A DNA stretch of 36,514 nucleotides from Myxococcales bacterium. GTDB taxonomy: Bacteria > Myxococcota_A > Bradymonadia > Bradymonadales > Bradymonadaceae. The DNA lies in NCBI GenBank assembly GCA_007120035.1, contig SKON01000033.1, positions 1 through 36,514 of the forward strand, written 5' to 3'. Shown here one piece after another: positions 34,201-36,514 of this stretch. Both the position numbers and the translations under genes were made by a program. The notes below the pieces were generated by a model. The model had not been told where the DNA came from and ran no database searches. It saw nothing but the letters and a program-made list of their open reading frames with translations. The first letter of the stretch is position 1, and the number at the start of each line of letters is the position of its first letter.

Positions 34201-35101
34201 TCCGGAGTCCATCGAGGAGATCCTCGTGACTGCTCAGGGGGGGGCGCAGGTGCCCCTGGGGCAGCTCGCTACGGTGGAGTTCGTGGCCGGCCCGGAGATG
34301 ATCCGGAGTGAGAACTCCGGGCTGGTGACCTATGTGATGTTCGACGCCGCCGAAGGGTTCGGGGAGGTCGACGTGGTAAAGTCCGTGGAAGCGTTCCTCG
34401 ACGAGGCGATCCGGTCAGGAGAGTTGGAGCTCGGCGAGGGGGTCCGGTACGGCTTCACGGGGAGCTTTGAGAACTCCCTGCGGGCGGAGCGGCGACTGAG
34501 GGTCCTGATACCGCTGACGCTGCTGTTGATCTTGAGCCTGATCTACATTCAGTTTCGGTCTCTGTGGACGGTGCTGACGATCTTCAGCGGTGTGGCCGTG
34601 GCCTTCGGCGGTGGGTTTCTTCTGATCTGGCTTTATGGACAGCCCTGGTTTTTGGACTTCACTGTGGCCGGAGCGTCGATGCGGGAGGTGTTCCAGATCG
34701 AGCCGCTGCGGTTGAGCGTGGCCGTATGGGTGGGGTTTATCGCCCTCTTCGGGATCGCCGCCGACGATGGGATCGTGATGGCGACGTACTTAAAGCAGCG
34801 GTTCGAGGCGGAGCCGCCGACGACGGTGGCGGCGATCCGGGAGCGGGTGGTGGAGGCCGGGCTGCGACGGGTGCGCCCCTGCCTGATGACCACGGCGACC
34901 ACGGTGTTGGCGTTGCTGCCGATCTTGACGAGCTACGGGGCCGGTGCCGACATCATGATCCCCATGGCGGTTCCCGTGGTGGGAGGGATGATGGTGGCCC
35001 TGTTGACCCTCTTCGTGGTGCCCGTCACGTACGGGTGGATCGAGGAGCTCCGGTGGAGGATTGATCAGCGTCGATCCACCGCTGGAGGCGAGGGCCGATG
35101 A
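31271..35101 (+). CDS. cusA: CusA/CzcA-type heavy-metal RND efflux pump, extended form
   Basis: A 1276-residue inner-membrane pump. The start follows a GGAGGGG site inside cusB. The proton-relay Asp is D437 in AIGTMVDMAIVITEN. Three methionines align with the Cu(I)/Ag(I) site of CusA: M729 in FLYMPSS, M779 in PLAMVETV and M868 in RIVMLQSG. This supports copper/silver rather than zinc/cobalt. E. coli CusA has about 1047 residues; the extra length is mainly at ~540-660, with three additional hydrophobic segments, and at ~790-830, a charged periplasmic insert. The 3' end overlaps fni by 77 bp on the opposite strand. Confidence 0.95.
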   Translation: MAMTIEKSLLESIIEGALRQRFVVALVTGLVVAAGVFVAPFAWELGIDRDPVPVDAIPDLSENQQIVFTEWPGRSPQDVEDQITYPLTAELLGIPRVQTVRSTSMFGFSSIYVIFEEGAEYYWTRARVNETLASLAPGILPDGVRPQMGPNATALGQIFWYTLEGRDADGEFTGGWDDDELRALQDFTIRQVLGSAEGVAEVASIGGQVREYHVDVDPDAMRAFGVTLEDVIGAVGASNQEVGARTTEINGVEYMIRGLGFVRGIEDLEQAVIRTVDGVPVTVADVARVELGPGLRRGALTRSGVDVVGGVVTARYGANPREVIENVKEAIDEVQRSLPRRTLEDGTVSQVTIVPFYDRTELIERTLGTLSSALYQQILITVLVILLLMLHLRTSLLVSSLLPLAVLATFVAMKVGGVDANVVALAGIAIAIGTMVDMAIVITENIAQHLDRAEEEGSDEDRITLVARGAAEVAPAVVTAIATTVISFLPVFLLTGQEGRLFTPLAFTKTFALVASLGVAVVVIPVVASAVLGKVVSARWVKQAGAVVLGAASVGVLLSGMVLVGIALLTASIAYLVEVSLKGRITWTKLNWDQEVRAVCRAVTLGAIVVVVGWLLTESWMPLGAGVGDGMNLFFVLMSALGLILVFWLFRLGYPWILRWFLANKAVFYPMPVVVAVAGVTIWLGFSAVFGWLPERVHRSDLGQWLHHEVPGLDREFMPHLDEGAFLYMPSSMPHASSGQVLEMIQQLDLLFESVPEVEYSVGKMGRAETALDPAPLAMVETVILYIPEYRQDDQGRRMRFAIGEDGEFLRDDDGELIEDPRGTPYRQWRDEIRRPRDIWDELLEATAHVPGLTSAPLLQPISTRIVMLQSGIRAPMAVRLQGPELEALGEAALRIQELLREHPMVQSGAVNADRPVGKPYLEIRPDREELARYGVTMAAFQRTLEVAIGGMPITESVEGRERFTIRVRYPRELRDDPESIEEILVTAQGGAQVPLGQLATVEFVAGPEMIRSENSGLVTYVMFDAAEGFGEVDVVKSVEAFLDEAIRSGELELGEGVRYGFTGSFENSLRAERRLRVLIPLTLLLILSLIYIQFRSLWTVLTIFSGVAVAFGGGFLLIWLYGQPWFLDFTVAGASMREVFQIEPLRLSVAVWVGFIALFGIAADDGIVMATYLKQRFEAEPPTTVAAIRERVVEAGLRRVRPCLMTTATTVLALLPILTSYGAGADIMIPMAVPVVGGMMVALLTLFVVPVTYGWIEELRWRIDQRRSTAGGEGR

Positions 35102-36110
35102 TCCGGGGGGTCTGTCGAAAGGCGGCGAGGTCCTGGGAGCCCGTCAGAGCCAGGGCTGTGCGAAGGGCGCTGAGGCAGCGGCGGGCGAACCCTCGGGCCC
35201 CCTCTTCGCCGTCATCGTAGGCCGCCCGGAGCCAGGGCAGGGCCATGCCGGCGATGTCGGCGCCGATGGCCAGCGCCCGGGCGGCGTCGAGGCCGGTACG
35301 GAGCCCGCCGGAGCCGATGATGGAGAAGCCGCGGCGATGGGCGTAGACGATGGCTGCCGCCGTGGGGACCCCCCAATCCCAGAAGAGCTCTCCGAGCTCG
35401 GCGGCGGCGTCGGGAGCCCGACGGGCTTCCACCCCGATCCAGGTGGTGCCGCCGGCCCCGGAGGTGTCCACCCAGGAGATGCCGACCTCTTGGAGGCGGT
35501 CCAGGACCGATGGGCTGAGCCCACAGCCGGTCTCCTTGATGATCAGGGGCACCGGGAGCTCGTCGTGGAGGCGCCGGATGCCGTCGAGACACCCCCGGAA
35601 GTCCCGGTCTCCCTCGGGCTGGATGAGCTCCTGGCCGGGGTTGAGGTGGATGCAGAGGGCGTCGGCGCCGATGGCCTCGACCAGGTCCTGGGCCTCGGCG
35701 GTGGACATGGCGGCGGCCTGCACGGCGCCGAGGTTGCCCAGGAGGGGGATGTCGGGGGCGACCTCCCGGACGGAGTAGGTGGCGGTCAGAGAAGGGTCTT
35801 TGGACATGGCCCGCTGGCTACCTACCCCGAAGGCCAGGCCGAACTCCTGAGCGATGTGGGCCAGATCGCGGTTGATCCGGGAGGCCTCGGAGGCGCCGCC
35901 GGTCATCCCCGTGATCAGGAGCGGGGCGCTCAGAGGTTTTCCGAGAAACTCGGTGGAGAGGTCGATCTCGTCGACGTGGACCTCGGGGAGGGAGTCGTGG
36001 AAGAGCTCGAGGTCATCGAGGAGGTTGGTTTTCTGGCGAGCCTCCACCTCGTCTTCGGCGCAGAGCCGCAGGTGGTCGACCTTTCGGGAAGAGATAGAAT
36101 TGGGGTTCAC
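35025..36110 (-). CDS. fni: type 2 isopentenyl-diphosphate delta-isomerase
   Basis: A 361-residue FMN enzyme that interconverts IPP and DMAPP in isoprenoid synthesis. Visible elements are the N-terminal RKVDHLRLC, the ITGMTGGA loop, FGVGSQRAM, a DALCIHLNPGQELIQPEGDR active-site strand with the catalytic Gln, VPLIIKETGCGLS, and the flavin phosphate loops near SGAGGT and GSGGLRTG. Type 2 enzymes need FMN and NADPH, in contrast to type 1. The last ~25 residues lie antisense to the cusA 3' end (77-bp overlap) and end in an Arg/Thr-rich stretch beyond the usual family end (GPRLQRW). Confidence 0.97.
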   Translation of the reverse strand: MNPNSISSRKVDHLRLCAEDEVEARQKTNLLDDLELFHDSLPEVHVDEIDLSTEFLGKPLSAPLLITGMTGGASEASRINRDLAHIAQEFGLAFGVGSQRAMSKDPSLTATYSVREVAPDIPLLGNLGAVQAAAMSTAEAQDLVEAIGADALCIHLNPGQELIQPEGDRDFRGCLDGIRRLHDELPVPLIIKETGCGLSPSVLDRLQEVGISWVDTSGAGGTTWIGVEARRAPDAAAELGELFWDWGVPTAAAIVYAHRRGFSIIGSGGLRTGLDAARALAIGADIAGMALPWLRAAYDDGEEGARGFARRCLSALRTALALTGSQDLAAFRQTPRIIGPRLQRWIDADQSSTGAPRSTRT

Positions 36111-36220
36111 GGCGACTCCTTGGGGAAGACAAGCCCGACGGCGTCAGAAGCTGCACACTTTCCAGGGGTTGTAAAGGAGCGAGGGGGCAAGAAGTGCGGA
36201 CTGTCGAGGCGCTCGGCACG

Positions 36221-36250
36221 TTGACGCCTGCTAAGAGGCCTCCTTATACT
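36221..36250 (+). promoter_or_regulatory. strong candidate sigma70 promoter for the kinase gene
   Basis: TTGACG (36221-36226) is 18 bp from TATACT (36245-36250), each with five of six consensus bases. Predicted initiation near 36257 gives a leader of about 70 nt before the GTG at 36327. The divergent fni gene starts 111 bp upstream. Confidence 0.6.
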
Positions 36251-36326
36251 CCGGGATGACCGGTGTGAGTTCGCCTCCCCGGGGCCGCGGAGCCCTCCTC
36301 AACACCGTCCTGGTTTTCGGCCTGAG

Positions 36327-36514
36327 GTGAAGCGTTTGGACCGCCCGATGCTCTTCGGAAAATTCTGTCTCCTCGAACGCGTGAGCGTCGGGGGGATGGC
36401 CGAGGTGTTTCGGGCGAAGCCGCTGAATCCCCCCGATCCGAATCGGTATTTTGCGCTGAAGCGAATCCTGCCCCACCTGGCCGAGGACGACGAGTTCATC
36501 AAGATGTTCGTCGA
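36327..36514 (+). CDS. serine/threonine protein kinase, N-terminal fragment (3' partial)
   Basis: The last 188 bases encode the start of a Hanks-type kinase that continues beyond the window. The frame reads FGKFCLLERVSVGGMAEVF, the glycine-rich ATP loop, followed by YFALKRILPHL with the ATP-anchoring Lys of strand beta 3, then DDEFIKMF at the start of helix C. The GGMAEVFRAK loop is characteristic of myxobacterial and related kinases. The GTG at 36327 and the ATG at 36348 are possible starts. A strong promoter lies upstream at 36221-36250. Confidence 0.85.
   Translation, partial: MKRLDRPMLFGKFCLLERVSVGGMAEVFRAKPLNPPDPNRYFALKRILPHLAEDDEFIKMFV

Overview
The window is GC-rich DNA from a bacterium. 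It reads like a delta-proteobacterial lineage of the Myxococcota/Bradymonadota type. Evidence for that placement is the density of TPR and lipoprotein genes, a PilZ/DUF4388-like architecture, a CarF-type plasmalogen desaturase, a double cyclic-nucleotide-domain protein and a serine/threonine kinase N-lobe with the GGMAEVFRAK signature. The placement is inference from gene content; no rRNA is present. No tRNA, insertion sequence or CRISPR array was seen.

Layout. Positions 1-3033 (+) hold the 3' part of an O-antigen-ligase-like/TPR membrane protein with a histidine-rich tail, then an MCE (MlaD-like) protein. Positions 3055-7897 (-) form a tightly coupled six-gene operon: TPR lipoprotein, ABC ATPase 2, MlaE permease 2, MlaE permease 1, a small exported (possibly beta-barrel) protein and ABC ATPase 1. 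A PAS-GGDEF cyclase (-) lies upstream. Positions 8828-9396 are non-coding, dominated by a long imperfect inverted repeat, and precede an isolated rplC (L3). A double cNMP-domain protein follows. Positions 11858-16829 (-) encode a 1153-aa TPR membrane protein, a Trm112-like methyltransferase and a CAP-domain lipoprotein. Positions 16975-24999 (+) are a probable operon: lipoprotein, guaA, an exported protein, an AI-2E-family permease, a PilZ/DUF4388-like/TPR protein and an archaeal-type phosphoglycerate mutase. Positions 24980-26700 (-) encode a CarF-type desaturase and an HSL-type esterase. Positions 26889-35101 (+) carry a YihY/BrkB protein, a Cys/His-rich exported protein and a CusCBA-type copper/silver efflux system. 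Type 2 IPP isomerase (-) and the start of a kinase (+) close the window.

The most notable candidate is the MCE lipid transporter at 1966-7897. It has two permeases and two ATPases whose defects are complementary. ATPase 1 keeps a normal Walker B but has a degenerate signature motif (FGDGM). ATPase 2 keeps LSGGM but has Asp in place of the catalytic Glu. Only one permease keeps the conserved pocket glutamate. This is the pattern of heterodimeric ABC transporters with one live and one degenerate ATP site, and it predicts an asymmetric MCE transporter unlike the homodimeric MlaF2E2 core. Other points are the lone rplC behind a large inverted repeat, the plasmalogen desaturase/esterase pair and the extended CusA-like pump.
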